Below are positions 46,613-54,657 of a stretch of DNA of 64,000 nucleotides, in pieces. The notes beneath the pieces are model-generated. The model saw only the letters and a program-made list of their open reading frames with translations. It was not told the DNA's origin and did no database searches. Position numbers and translations under genes: made by a program. Within the stretch, counting starts at the first letter, position 1, and the number at the start of each line of letters is the position of its first letter. This DNA comes from CAVWGP01 sp963754645. GTDB taxonomy: Bacteria > Pseudomonadota > Alphaproteobacteria > Bin65. Location: NCBI GenBank assembly GCA_963754645.1, contig CAVWGP010000004.1, positions 1,116,001 to 1,180,000 of the forward strand, read 5' to 3'.

Positions 46613-47428
46613 CTATTGCGCCAGCCGGCGGAAGCCGTCTTCGATCAGCCGCCTCGCCTCCTCGGCACGCGCCGCCTCGCTCGGCAATCCGTTGATGACG
46701 AGGATCAGGCGCTTGCCGTTGCGCGACACCGATCCGGCCAAGCCGTAGCCGCCCGCCGCGGTTTGGCCGGTCTTGATGCCGTCGGCGCCGGCAACGGCGC
46801 CCAACAGCGGATTGCGGTTGCGATGCACTTGGTCCCGGAAATTGAACTCGCTCTCGCCGAACATTCGATAGTGTTGCGGAAATTTTTCGATCAAGCGCGC
46901 CGCCAACAGCGCGGCATCGCGCGCCGTCATGCGATGATCCTTGGCGTGATGTCCGGTCGCATTCACGAAGCGGCTGCCCTTGAGGCCGAGCTCCTTGGCC
47001 TTTTCCGTCATGGCGTTCGCGAAGGCGGCCTCGTCTCCGGCAAGATGCTCGGCGATGGCGACGGCCGCGTCATTGGCCGAGGCGATGGCCGCGGCCCGGA
47101 TCAACTCGCCGAACGCGGCCTTCTCACCGGCCTTGAGGCCGATCGCGGCCCCGCGCGCCTGAGCCGCGCGCCCGGAGATCGTGACGGAGGTTTCGGCGCC
47201 GACTTTGCCGCGCTCCAGCGCCTCAAAGGCCAGATACAGCGTCATCATCTTGGTCATCGACGATGGCGCCATCGCCCGATCCGCCGCCCTGGCAAAAAGC
47301 TCGCGGCCGGACGGGTGCTCGATGACGATGGCTTGCTTGGCGCCCTTGGCGGTTTCGGCGCGAACCTGGGCCCCGCCGGCAAGGCAAATCGCCAGCGCGA
47401 GGCCGGCACGAATAGGGGGATAACGCAT
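46613..47428 (-). CDS. D-alanyl-D-alanine carboxypeptidase, short form
   Basis: Penicillin-binding serine peptidase of the DacA/DacC family that trims stem peptides of murein. A signal peptide (MRYPPIRAGLALAICLAGGAQ) is followed by SxxK at Ser57-Lys60 (APSSMTKMM), SxN present as Ser117-Ala-Asn119, and KTG at 219-221 (DGIKTGQT). At 271 residues it ends right after the catalytic domain, so the C-terminal PBP5-type beta domain and membrane helix are missing. It precedes tmk, as in many relatives. Confidence 0.9.
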   Translation of the reverse strand: MRYPPIRAGLALAICLAGGAQVRAETAKGAKQAIVIEHPSGRELFARAADRAMAPSSMTKMMTLYLAFEALERGKVGAETSVTISGRAAQARGAAIGLKAGEKAAFGELIRAAAIASANDAAVAIAEHLAGDEAAFANAMTEKAKELGLKGSRFVNATGHHAKDHRMTARDAALLAARLIEKFPQHYRMFGESEFNFRDQVHRNRNPLLGAVAGADGIKTGQTAAGGYGLAGSVSRNGKRLILVINGLPSEAARAEEARRLIEDGFRRLAQ

Positions 47429-47433
47429 TTGGC

Positions 47434-48030
47434 TTACTCGACGATGACACGAGCTTCGTTATATCCGCGCCGGACGACGCGCGCCAAGAGCCGGTCGCCC
47501 TGCTCCGCATTCGCGACCGGGCCGATGGCGACGCTGAAGTAGCTTCGTCCGTTGCGCTTGATTTCCTTGACCCGCACGGCGCCGAGATCGTCAAGCGTGC
47601 CGCGCTCCCGGTCGGCGCGCCGGCGCTCGCTATAAGCCCCGGCTTCGACATAAAAGCGCCCGCCGGGCGCGGCGGCGGTGGGCGGCGCCTTGGCCGGCGG
47701 CGGCTCGGGCCGGCGCGCGTCCTTGCGTTCGGCGCCATCGGCCGCCTTGCGCTCCGGCTCGACGCGACGATCCGGCGGGCTGGCAACGCGATTTCCGTCG
47801 TCCGTTCGCGGCGCGGCGGCCGGCGGCCGGCTCGGTGCGGTTGTGTCGGGCCGGCTCGGCGGCGGCAAGTCTTCGTCGATATTTCCCGGCGGCGGCGCGG
47901 TCGCGGGCGGCGGCGTCGAGACCGCGGCGCTGCGCGAAGATCGCGGCGTTCGAGCGTCGTTATAGACGCAGGCCCCAAGCGAGCCGGCCAGCGAGATCGC
48001 CAACAGGAAATGCGCCGCCCGACCAATCAT
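47434..48030 (-). CDS. SPOR-domain lipoprotein
   Basis: Lipoprotein of 198 residues. The signal peptide ends in a lipobox (SLAGSLGAC, Cys about 19), then a long Pro/Arg/Ala-rich disordered linker, then a C-terminal SPOR domain (about 125-198: RFYVEAGAYSERRRADRE, YFSVAIGPV). SPOR domains bind denuded glycan at division septa. In many Alphaproteobacteria this place next to dacC is taken by RlpA, but the double-psi beta-barrel of RlpA is not present. The start at 48030 is chosen for the lipobox; 48084 is possible. Confidence 0.75.
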   Translation of the reverse strand: MIGRAAHFLLAISLAGSLGACVYNDARTPRSSRSAAVSTPPPATAPPPGNIDEDLPPPSRPDTTAPSRPPAAAPRTDDGNRVASPPDRRVEPERKAADGAERKDARRPEPPPAKAPPTAAAPGGRFYVEAGAYSERRRADRERGTLDDLGAVRVKEIKRNGRSYFSVAIGPVANAEQGDRLLARVVRRGYNEARVIVE

Positions 48031-48155
48031 CGGGCCGGTCGCGGTGCGGCGCTTGCTATCGTCATGTTTCAAGATCGGCTGCATTGAAGCTGGCTCATGC
48101 ACGGAGGCTGGCAAGCCTGTCAACCCAATTACGGCTTCGGCGGCACCGCTGTGCC

Positions 48156-48947
48156 TCAGGGTTTCGGATAAAGCGCATCGCTCCAGCCCCGCGCATAGTA
48201 ATAGATCAGGCCGATCCATTCGTAGGCGACCGCGTCCATGGCCGAGAGCCCGTGCAGGAAATCGAATTCGAAACCTCCGGCAATGGGCCGCGCCAGCGTT
48301 TGATAGTCCACTGGATAGGCGATCACGGGCCATGCTTGGGCGCGGAAGACGCCGACCGATCGCGGCATATGCACGGCGGAGGTGATCAAGACCCAGGCCT
48401 CGCCCGGTGCCGGCTTGGCAAGGGCCTTCGAATAGGCGGCATTCTCGAACGTGTTCCGCGATTCGCGCTCAAGCATGACGCGGCTTTCCGCAGGGCCGAG
48501 AATGGGCAGAAGCCGGATGAGCCAATCGGCCTCGCGGCTCTTGCTGTCGACAACGCTGCCGGTGCCGCCGGTGAAGATGAGTTTGGCGTTGGGATAGCGG
48601 CGCGCCAGATCGGCGAAGGCGAGCAGCCGTTCAACGCTGCCGTTGGTCACGAGTTGCTGCCGGTCTTCGGATCGGACCGGATCGATCGCGCCGCCGAGAA
48701 CGATGATGCCATCCACACTTTGCGGCAAAGTCGGTTGCGGAAAGCGCGCCTCCAGTGGCGACAGAAACCATGGCCCGATCGGCAGCACGGCGATGGCAAA
48801 GAACGACACGATCGCCACGGTCGTGCACAGGCGACCCGTCGCCCGGCGCCCCAGACCGCGAAGCAAAAGGCCCAAGGCGAGCAGCAAGAGCAGAAAATTG
48901 CCTGGCCGGATCAGCCACCAGGCGATCTTGCCGAACAAGAAACTCAT
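48156..48947 (-). CDS. YdcF/ElyC-family (DUF218) membrane protein
   Basis: A 263-residue protein with two N-terminal membrane helices (about residues 7-30 and 38-60) and a DUF218 domain. Family features are GIIVLGGAIDP, KLIFTGGTGSVV, LERESRNTFENA and WVLITSAVHMPRSVGVF. E. coli ElyC of this family affects envelope polysaccharide and murein synthesis. The nucleotide-like fold suggests an enzyme of unknown reaction. It overlaps the upstream aldo/keto reductase by an ATGA-type four bases. Confidence 0.85.
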   Translation of the reverse strand: MSFLFGKIAWWLIRPGNFLLLLLALGLLLRGLGRRATGRLCTTVAIVSFFAIAVLPIGPWFLSPLEARFPQPTLPQSVDGIIVLGGAIDPVRSEDRQQLVTNGSVERLLAFADLARRYPNAKLIFTGGTGSVVDSKSREADWLIRLLPILGPAESRVMLERESRNTFENAAYSKALAKPAPGEAWVLITSAVHMPRSVGVFRAQAWPVIAYPVDYQTLARPIAGGFEFDFLHGLSAMDAVAYEWIGLIYYYARGWSDALYPKP

Positions 48948-50011
48948 GCCTGCCGCATGCCGCTCGCGTCGCCGGCGCGGTCGCGATTGAGGTTGTACTT
49001 CATGATGCGGCCATGCCGGCCGTCTTGCTCGCGCTCAAGCGAATAGCAATCGCCGAGCGGGCCGGTTGCGCGCCGCAAGATCGTGTCGAGGGCGGCGCGG
49101 TCGGCGGCATCGAGCGCGATCGACGATATCTGCGTATTGCGCATGAGGTGATCGCAATTGATCGCCCCGATAACGACGGCGGCGACCGCTGGCCGATCGA
49201 GCATGGCGCCGGCGGCGATGGTGGCGATATCGGTTTCGTGCTTCGCGGCCAGCGCCGCCAGCGCGCGCAGCAATTCCTGAAACAGCGGCCAGCCGCCGAA
49301 ATCGTCGATGACGAGCTTGTACTTCGTTAGCGATCGGTTTGCGAAAGTCGCGCCCGGATCGGCAACGCCGAGCCAGCGTTCCGAGAGAAATCCTCCGGCG
49401 GCGGTGCCGTAGCACAGCAAGGCTATGCCGCGCTCGGCGCAAAATTCGACCATGCCGTTCTCGGCCCGCCGGTCGAGAAGCGAATATTGCAGCAAATGGC
49501 TGCGCACCGGCACGCCGGCGTCGCACAGTTCCCTGAGGCGCGGGACGTCGAAGTTGGTGACGCCGAGCGAGCCGATCTTGCCCTGGCGCCGCAATCGGTC
49601 GAGCGCGAGACCGATCTCGACATAGCCGGGCACGCCGTAATCCCACCAATGAAACTGTACATGATCGAGGCGCTCAAGACCGAGGCGCTTCAGCGAGCGC
49701 TCGATGCTGGCCGCGGCATCGGCCGCGGTCACGGACGGGAGCATCGCAAGATCGGGCACGAATTTGGTGTGAACCTGGGTCCGCTTGGCGTGTTCCGGAT
49801 AGGTGCTGCGGTATTGGCCGATCATCGCCTCGACGCCGGTATAGATGTCGGCGCAATCGAACGTCGTGACGCCGGCTTCGACGAAGGCGGCCATATCGTG
49901 GATCGCCTGCTCCCGGTCGAAGGCGCCGTGCCCGCCGGAGAGATGCCAGCCGCCCTTGACGGCGCGCGAGATCGAATAGCCGGGCGCCAGCTCGGCGCGG
50001 GCAACAGGCAC
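48944..50011 (-). CDS. Aldo/keto reductase 1
   Basis: NADPH-type aldo/keto reductase TIM barrel of 355 residues. The catalytic tetrad is complete: Asp52 and Tyr57 (FDCADIYTGVE), Lys83 (HTKFVPD) and His121 (QFHWWDYG). The YKLVIDDFGGWPLFQELLRAL segment and a C-terminal extension (about 310-355) match its neighbour, so the two are tandem paralogues. It is two bases after the second reductase. The substrate is unknown. Confidence 0.9.
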   Translation of the reverse strand: MPVARAELAPGYSISRAVKGGWHLSGGHGAFDREQAIHDMAAFVEAGVTTFDCADIYTGVEAMIGQYRSTYPEHAKRTQVHTKFVPDLAMLPSVTAADAAASIERSLKRLGLERLDHVQFHWWDYGVPGYVEIGLALDRLRRQGKIGSLGVTNFDVPRLRELCDAGVPVRSHLLQYSLLDRRAENGMVEFCAERGIALLCYGTAAGGFLSERWLGVADPGATFANRSLTKYKLVIDDFGGWPLFQELLRALAALAAKHETDIATIAAGAMLDRPAVAAVVIGAINCDHLMRNTQISSIALDAADRAALDTILRRATGPLGDCYSLEREQDGRHGRIMKYNLNRDRAGDASGMRQA

Positions 50012-50013
50012 CG

Positions 50014-51078
50014 TCAGGCTCCCGGCCAGGGGCGATCCTCGAGCGCGTTCTGATTGGGCCGCATGATGCGGCCATGCGGGCCCTCGCGGTCACTTTCCAG
50101 CTCGTAACAATCGCCCGCCGGGCCGCGGCGCCGCGCCGTGATCGCCGCAAGTTCCGCCCGGTCGGCGTCGCTCAATTCGATCGCGAAAACTTTCAAATTG
50201 CGCGCCAAATGCCGCGTCGATGTCGCCCCGACGATGCAGCCGGCGATGCCGGGCTGGTCCAAGGTCCAGCGCAAGGCGACCTCGCCGGGGCCGACGCCCA
50301 GGCGGCCGCCGATTTTCTTGAGCGCGCGCAGCAAGTCCTGAAACAGCGCCCAGCCGCCGAAATCGTCGATGATGAGCTTGTATTTGCGCAGCGAGCGGTT
50401 GGCGAAGGGCTCGCCCGGCTCGGGTTGCCCGAGCCATTCCTCGGCGATGAAACCGCCGAGCAGATGGCCGTAGGTGACGACGGCGATCTTGTTGTCGCGG
50501 CAAAATTTCAACTGCTGCCGCTCGGCCCGGCAATCGACGAGGGAATATTGAATTTGGTTGACCGCGATCGGCACGCCGGCTGCGACAAATTCAGCCATTT
50601 GCGCGGTGGTGAAGTTCGTCACGCCGATGTGCGCAATCTTGCCTTCTTTTTGCAGATCCTTGAGGACCAGCGCGGTCTGGACGGCGCCCGGCACCGGCCA
50701 GCGCCACCAGTAGAATTGCACCAGATCGAGCCGCTCCTGGCCGAGGCGGGCGAGCGAGCGGTCGATGATGCGGACCGTGTCGGCGCGTTTCAGGTTCGGC
50801 AACGCGTCCCAATCCGGCACGTATTTCGTGTGCACCTGGATTTTCGGCGCCAGCGCGGGATCGGCGCGGCGGAAATCGCCGATCATCTGCTCGACGCCGA
50901 GATAGTGGTCGGCGCAATCGAACGACGTGATGCCGGCCCCGACGAAATCGGCCATGTCGCGAATCGCCTGCTCGCGCGGCACGCCTTGGTTGTGGCCGCT
51001 CGCCAGGTGCCAGCCGCCCTTGAGCAGGCGGGAGAAGGAATAAGTCGGATCGAGCGCGTAGCGTTCGACAGCGGTCAT
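50014..51078 (-). CDS. Aldo/keto reductase 2, His-to-Tyr at the tetrad
   Basis: Aldo/keto reductase-fold protein of 354 residues, paralogous to the adjacent gene. Asp54 and Tyr59 (FDCADHYLGVE) and Lys85 (HTKYVPD) are kept, but the tetrad His position holds Tyr123 (VQFYWWRW against QFHWWDY). The start at 51078 (MTAVERYALDPTY) overlaps the stop of the next gene by four bases; the longer open frame upstream is out of family. The change may alter carbonyl substrate handling. Confidence 0.88.
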   Translation of the reverse strand: MTAVERYALDPTYSFSRLLKGGWHLASGHNQGVPREQAIRDMADFVGAGITSFDCADHYLGVEQMIGDFRRADPALAPKIQVHTKYVPDWDALPNLKRADTVRIIDRSLARLGQERLDLVQFYWWRWPVPGAVQTALVLKDLQKEGKIAHIGVTNFTTAQMAEFVAAGVPIAVNQIQYSLVDCRAERQQLKFCRDNKIAVVTYGHLLGGFIAEEWLGQPEPGEPFANRSLRKYKLIIDDFGGWALFQDLLRALKKIGGRLGVGPGEVALRWTLDQPGIAGCIVGATSTRHLARNLKVFAIELSDADRAELAAITARRRGPAGDCYELESDREGPHGRIMRPNQNALEDRPWPGA

Positions 51079-51425
51079 GGCGCGCCCCCGGATTTGAGCG
51101 GAACGGCGGTCGTCTCGCCGTGGCTGAAGCGGCGCGTTCCGGCGCGCGTGATGCGAAACCGCGTCGGGCAATGCGGGTCCGGGCACGCGACCTCGGCGTC
51201 GGTGCTCATCCAATCGTTCGGATGCGACGGCCGCTGCTTGGCCGGCAGCAACGGCAGCAGCGCCGCGAGCGAGTAGATCGAGAAGCCCTGCCCCGGCGGC
51301 AGATGCAGCATCTCGCCGCGCAGCTCGAACCAATCGCCCGGCTTGGCGCCGCAATAGACTTTGGCGCCGGGCGGCGCGGTGACTTCGACCCGCAGATCGT
51401 AGAGTTCGAAACTGTCGCCGGTCAT
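51075..51425 (-). CDS. TIGR04076-family small protein
   Basis: A 116-residue protein of the TIGR04076 family, as I recognise it from KVYCGAKPGDWFELRGE, GQGFSIYSLAALLPLLPAKQ and EVACPDPHCPTRFRITR. The family's function is unknown; the Cys pairs (YCG, ACPDPHC) suggest a metal or Fe-S site. It overlaps the second aldo/keto reductase by four bases, and I recall similar proteins next to aldo/keto reductases elsewhere, so they may act together. Confidence 0.78.
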   Translation of the reverse strand: MTGDSFELYDLRVEVTAPPGAKVYCGAKPGDWFELRGEMLHLPPGQGFSIYSLAALLPLLPAKQRPSHPNDWMSTDAEVACPDPHCPTRFRITRAGTRRFSHGETTAVPLKSGGAP

Positions 51426-51554
51426 GTCATCCTGCCTCGCTGGCGCGTTGTTACCGCCAAAACGCCGTCGGTTCAATTGCCGCGTTGCGAAACCCCGCGC
51501 ATTTACACGACGCGGGTTTCGGCCTAGAGCATCGCCGCCGCCGCACTGCGAAAT

Positions 51555-51644
51555 GGATGGGTGGCCGAGCGGTTGAAGGCACCGGTCTTGAAAACCGGAG
51601 GACGCGCAAGCGTCTCGTGGGTTCGAATCCCACCCCATCCGCCA
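51555..51644 (+). tRNA. tRNA-Ser (anticodon TGA)
   Basis: A 90-base gene including an encoded CCA. The acceptor stem pairs GGATGGG with CCCATCC. The anticodon stem-loop is CCGGT-CTTGAAA-ACCGG with anticodon TGA. A long variable arm (GGACGCGCAAGCGTCTC) marks a class II tRNA, and the T arm is GTGGG-TTCGAAT-CCCAC. It reads UCN serine codons. It stands between the housekeeping genes and the catabolic genes to its right. Confidence 0.97.
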
Positions 51645-51765
51645 GTTGTTTTGTCAATGCTGAGCGTCGGCCGCCGGACGGCACGGGACATTTGCAAATG
51701 CGGCATGGCGACCCGGCCTTGATTCGGCTTATAGTTTCCATCCGGGAGAGGGAGGAGTTTTCGCC

Positions 51766-52554
51766 ATGTTGGACGGCGTGCGCAACGATGCCGATTTTAT
51801 CGATGTCAACGGCATCAAGACCGAGCTGATCCGCCGTGGCAGCGGTCCGCCGTTGCTGTTCTTGCATCCCAATATCGGCCTGCACGGCGTTATGCCGGCG
51901 CTCGATGCCCTGGCCCGGAAATGGACGGTGCTCGCCCCCTCCCACCCCGGCTTCGGGCGCAGCGAAATGCCGCGGTCGTTCCGCTACGTCGACGATATCG
52001 CCTATTTCTATCTCGATTTCTTGGATCAGCTGGATCTGCGCAACGTACTGCTGGTCGGCTGCGGCTTCGGCGGCTGGGTGGCCGCGGAAATCGCGGTCAA
52101 GAGCACGGAGCGCCTGTCCAAAATCGTTCTGGCCAACGCCGTCGGCATCAAGGTCAGCGGGCCGGAGAAGCGCGACATCGTCGACATCTTCAGCATCGGC
52201 CAAGCCGAATTCGAGCGCTTGTCCTTTCACGATCCGGCGAAACACATCGTCCGGTTCGAAAATTTGGGCGAAGACGGCGTGCTCGCGACCTTTCGCAATC
52301 GCGAGGCCACGTCGCTCTTCTGCTGGTCGCCCTATATGCACAATCCGCGGCTCGCGGACCGGCTGCATCGCATCCGGAAACCGGCCCTCATGCTGTGGGG
52401 GGCGTCGGACCGGATCGCGCCGGCTGAATACGGGCAGGCCTATTGCTCGCGGATCCCGGGCGCCCGTTTCGTCTCGATCGAGAAAGCCGGGCACTATCCG
52501 CATGTCGAGCAGCCCGAGGCGTTTGCCGGCGCGATCGCCGATTTCGCCGGCTGA
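51766..52554 (+). CDS. Alpha/beta-hydrolase-fold protein lacking the nucleophile Ser
   Basis: A 262-residue alpha/beta hydrolase fold protein. The oxyanion region LLFLHPNIGLHG, the Asp in LWGASDRIAP and the His in AGHYPHVEQPEAF are in place. The nucleophile elbow reads GCGFGG (residues 98-103) where the family has GxSxGG, so Gly100 stands where Ser is expected; the codon is GGC at 52063. It may be non-hydrolytic or use a different mechanism. It is first in the run of catabolic genes, 44 bases before the monooxygenase. Confidence 0.85.
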   Translation: MLDGVRNDADFIDVNGIKTELIRRGSGPPLLFLHPNIGLHGVMPALDALARKWTVLAPSHPGFGRSEMPRSFRYVDDIAYFYLDFLDQLDLRNVLLVGCGFGGWVAAEIAVKSTERLSKIVLANAVGIKVSGPEKRDIVDIFSIGQAEFERLSFHDPAKHIVRFENLGEDGVLATFRNREATSLFCWSPYMHNPRLADRLHRIRKPALMLWGASDRIAPAEYGQAYCSRIPGARFVSIEKAGHYPHVEQPEAFAGAIADFAG

Positions 52555-52598
52555 GGCCGGCCGCACACTTTTCCGCTTTCACGCGAGGGAACGCCGCC

Positions 52599-53801
52599 AT
52601 GCGCGTCTACCAAATGACCGAGCAGCCCTATTATCCCGCTTGGGACAAGAGCAAGGAATCGCTTCGCGTCAACCTGCCGAATAAGTATTGCGAGCCCGAG
52701 ATCGCGGCGAACATCTACCATCAGCATCTCGACGAGTGGCAGCTCACCGACGAGCTGGGGCTCGATATTTTCGTCAACGAGCACCACGCCACCTCGACCT
52801 GCCTGACCTCGTCTTGCAATATCACCTTGGGTATCTTGGCGCGCACGACGAAAAAGGCGCGCCTGCTTGCCTTGGGCTTCCCGATCGCCAACCGCACCGA
52901 TCCGGTCCGGCTCGCCGAGGAAATCGCGATGATCGACGTGATTTCGCGCGGCCGGCTCGAAATGGGCTTCGTCAAGGGCGTGCCCTACGAGCTCATTCCG
53001 ATGAACTCCGCGCCGGCGCGCCACACCGACCGCTTCTGGGAGGCGCATGACGTTATCCTGAAAGCGCTGACCAGCCATGAAGGGCCGGTGAGCTGGGAAA
53101 GCGAAAACTTCCAATACCGCAGCATCAATATCTGGCCGCGCCCCTGGCAGCAGCCGCATCCGCCGGTTTGGATCAGCGCCAACAGCGTCGGCAGCGTGCG
53201 CGCCATCGCCACGCGCGGCCACACCATCGGCACGGTGATGACCGGATACAACGCCAAGCACATGTTCAGCGAGTATCGCCGCGTCTGGACGGAAATGGGC
53301 CGCCCCTTGCCGCTGCCGCTCGACCGCTTGTGCTACGCGGGCTTCGTCGCCTGCGGCACGAGCAAGGCCGAGGGGCTGCGGCGCGCCGATCTCGTTGCCA
53401 GCTACCTGCGCACCAACGCCATCGTCGCCGAACCGTTCCGCAATCCGCCCGGCTTCATTTCGGCCGCCGACAGCGCGCGCATGTATGCTAAATACAAGTC
53501 GGTCAGCTTCCTGGCCCACAATCTCGTCGACAAGCAGGGCAATACGCTCAAGGCGTTTTCCGAGGCCAGCATCCAGGACACGATCGACGGCGGACTGATG
53601 TTCTCCGGCACGCCGGACGACGTGTACAATCAACTCGTCGATTTTTACGACACCGTCGGCGGCTTCGGCCATTTCCTGATGATGGGCCACGCCGGATCGA
53701 TGAAATACGCCGATACCGCGGAAAACCTGACCCTGTTCGCCAAGGAAGTCATGCCGCGGCTCAAAGAATACACCGCGACACGGCGCCTGGCGGCGGAGTA
53801 G
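52599..53801 (+). CDS. Luciferase-like (LLM) flavin-dependent monooxygenase
   Basis: A 400-residue bacterial-luciferase-fold oxidoreductase that would use reduced FMN (or F420) and oxygen. Family features are the N-terminal Met-Arg-Val strand, DIFVNEHHATSTC, ANRTDPVRLAEEIAMIDVIS and RGRLEMGFVKG, then PPVWISANSVGS. A GAGGG ribosome site precedes the start at 52599. No flavin reductase gene is in the window, so reduced flavin must come from elsewhere. It is probably cotranscribed with the hydrolase-fold gene and the transporter. Confidence 0.9.
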   Translation: MRVYQMTEQPYYPAWDKSKESLRVNLPNKYCEPEIAANIYHQHLDEWQLTDELGLDIFVNEHHATSTCLTSSCNITLGILARTTKKARLLALGFPIANRTDPVRLAEEIAMIDVISRGRLEMGFVKGVPYELIPMNSAPARHTDRFWEAHDVILKALTSHEGPVSWESENFQYRSINIWPRPWQQPHPPVWISANSVGSVRAIATRGHTIGTVMTGYNAKHMFSEYRRVWTEMGRPLPLPLDRLCYAGFVACGTSKAEGLRRADLVASYLRTNAIVAEPFRNPPGFISAADSARMYAKYKSVSFLAHNLVDKQGNTLKAFSEASIQDTIDGGLMFSGTPDDVYNQLVDFYDTVGGFGHFLMMGHAGSMKYADTAENLTLFAKEVMPRLKEYTATRRLAAE

Positions 53802-53826
53802 AGTATCGCACGGGGAGAGACGAGGC

Positions 53827-54657
53827 GTGCCTTTGGATCAGCGAGTGGATATCGGTCAGAATTCCTCGAAAGATGCCGCCCGGCGCGGCGGCATCGTCAT
53901 TCGCGGCTTGACCAAGACATTTCCGGTCATTCCGAAGCCGGTTCAAGCCTTGCAAAGCATCGATCTCAACGTCGCCGATGGCGAATTTTTTTGCATCGTC
54001 GGGCCGAGCGGCTGCGGCAAGACCACGCTCTTGCGCATTCTCGCTGGGCTCGAAACGCCGACGACGGGCACGGTTGAGTTCGATGTGGCGGCCAACGGCC
54101 GGCCGCTGCAATCCATGGTGTTCCAGGAGCAAGGCGTTTTTCCATGGATGACGGCGCTCGACAATGCGGCGTTCGGCCTGACCGCGCGCGGAGTCGGCAA
54201 GGAAGAACGCGAGACGCGCGCCCGCTCGATCCTGGCCAAGCTCGGCCTTTCGGCCTTCGAGAAGACCTATCCCCGCCAGCTTTCGGGCGGCATGCGCCAG
54301 CGCGTCAACCTCGCCCGCGCTTTCGTCAACGATCCGGCAATCATGCTCATGGACGAGCCGCTCGGCTCACTCGACGAGCAAACGAAAATGCTGGTCCAGG
54401 ACGATCTGCTGAAGCTCTGGGAGGAAACGCGCAAGACGGTGATTTTCATCACCCATAGCCTCGACGAGGCCATCGTGCTCGCCGACCGGGTGGCGGTGAT
54501 GAGCCACCGGCCGGGCCGCATCAAGGAAATGTTTGATGTCTCGTTCGCGCGGCCGCGCAATGCGCTCGAGCTGCGCAACAATCACGATTTTATCGAAACC
54601 CGCAAACAGGTTTGGGAAGCGCTGCGCGCGGAAGTCATGGCGGCGCGAGGAGACTAG
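53827..54657 (+). CDS. NitT/TauT-type ABC importer, ATPase
   Basis: ATP-binding subunit of 276 residues from a GTG start preceded by a purine-rich site. Walker A is GPSGCGKTT (about 59-67), the Q loop is VFQEQGVFPWM, the signature is LSGGMRQRV, Walker B is IMLMDEPLGSLD, and the switch His lies in ITHSLDEA. The subfamily serves nitrate, sulfonates, taurine and aromatic or heterocyclic acids. The permease follows directly, ATG after TAG. Confidence 0.93.
   Translation: MPLDQRVDIGQNSSKDAARRGGIVIRGLTKTFPVIPKPVQALQSIDLNVADGEFFCIVGPSGCGKTTLLRILAGLETPTTGTVEFDVAANGRPLQSMVFQEQGVFPWMTALDNAAFGLTARGVGKEERETRARSILAKLGLSAFEKTYPRQLSGGMRQRVNLARAFVNDPAIMLMDEPLGSLDEQTKMLVQDDLLKLWEETRKTVIFITHSLDEAIVLADRVAVMSHRPGRIKEMFDVSFARPRNALELRNNHDFIETRKQVWEALRAEVMAARGD

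Noticed and set aside
51555..51644. Integration site with an integrase or att repeat at the tRNA-Ser
   Set aside because: No integrase gene and no second copy of the tRNA 3' end was seen in the window.
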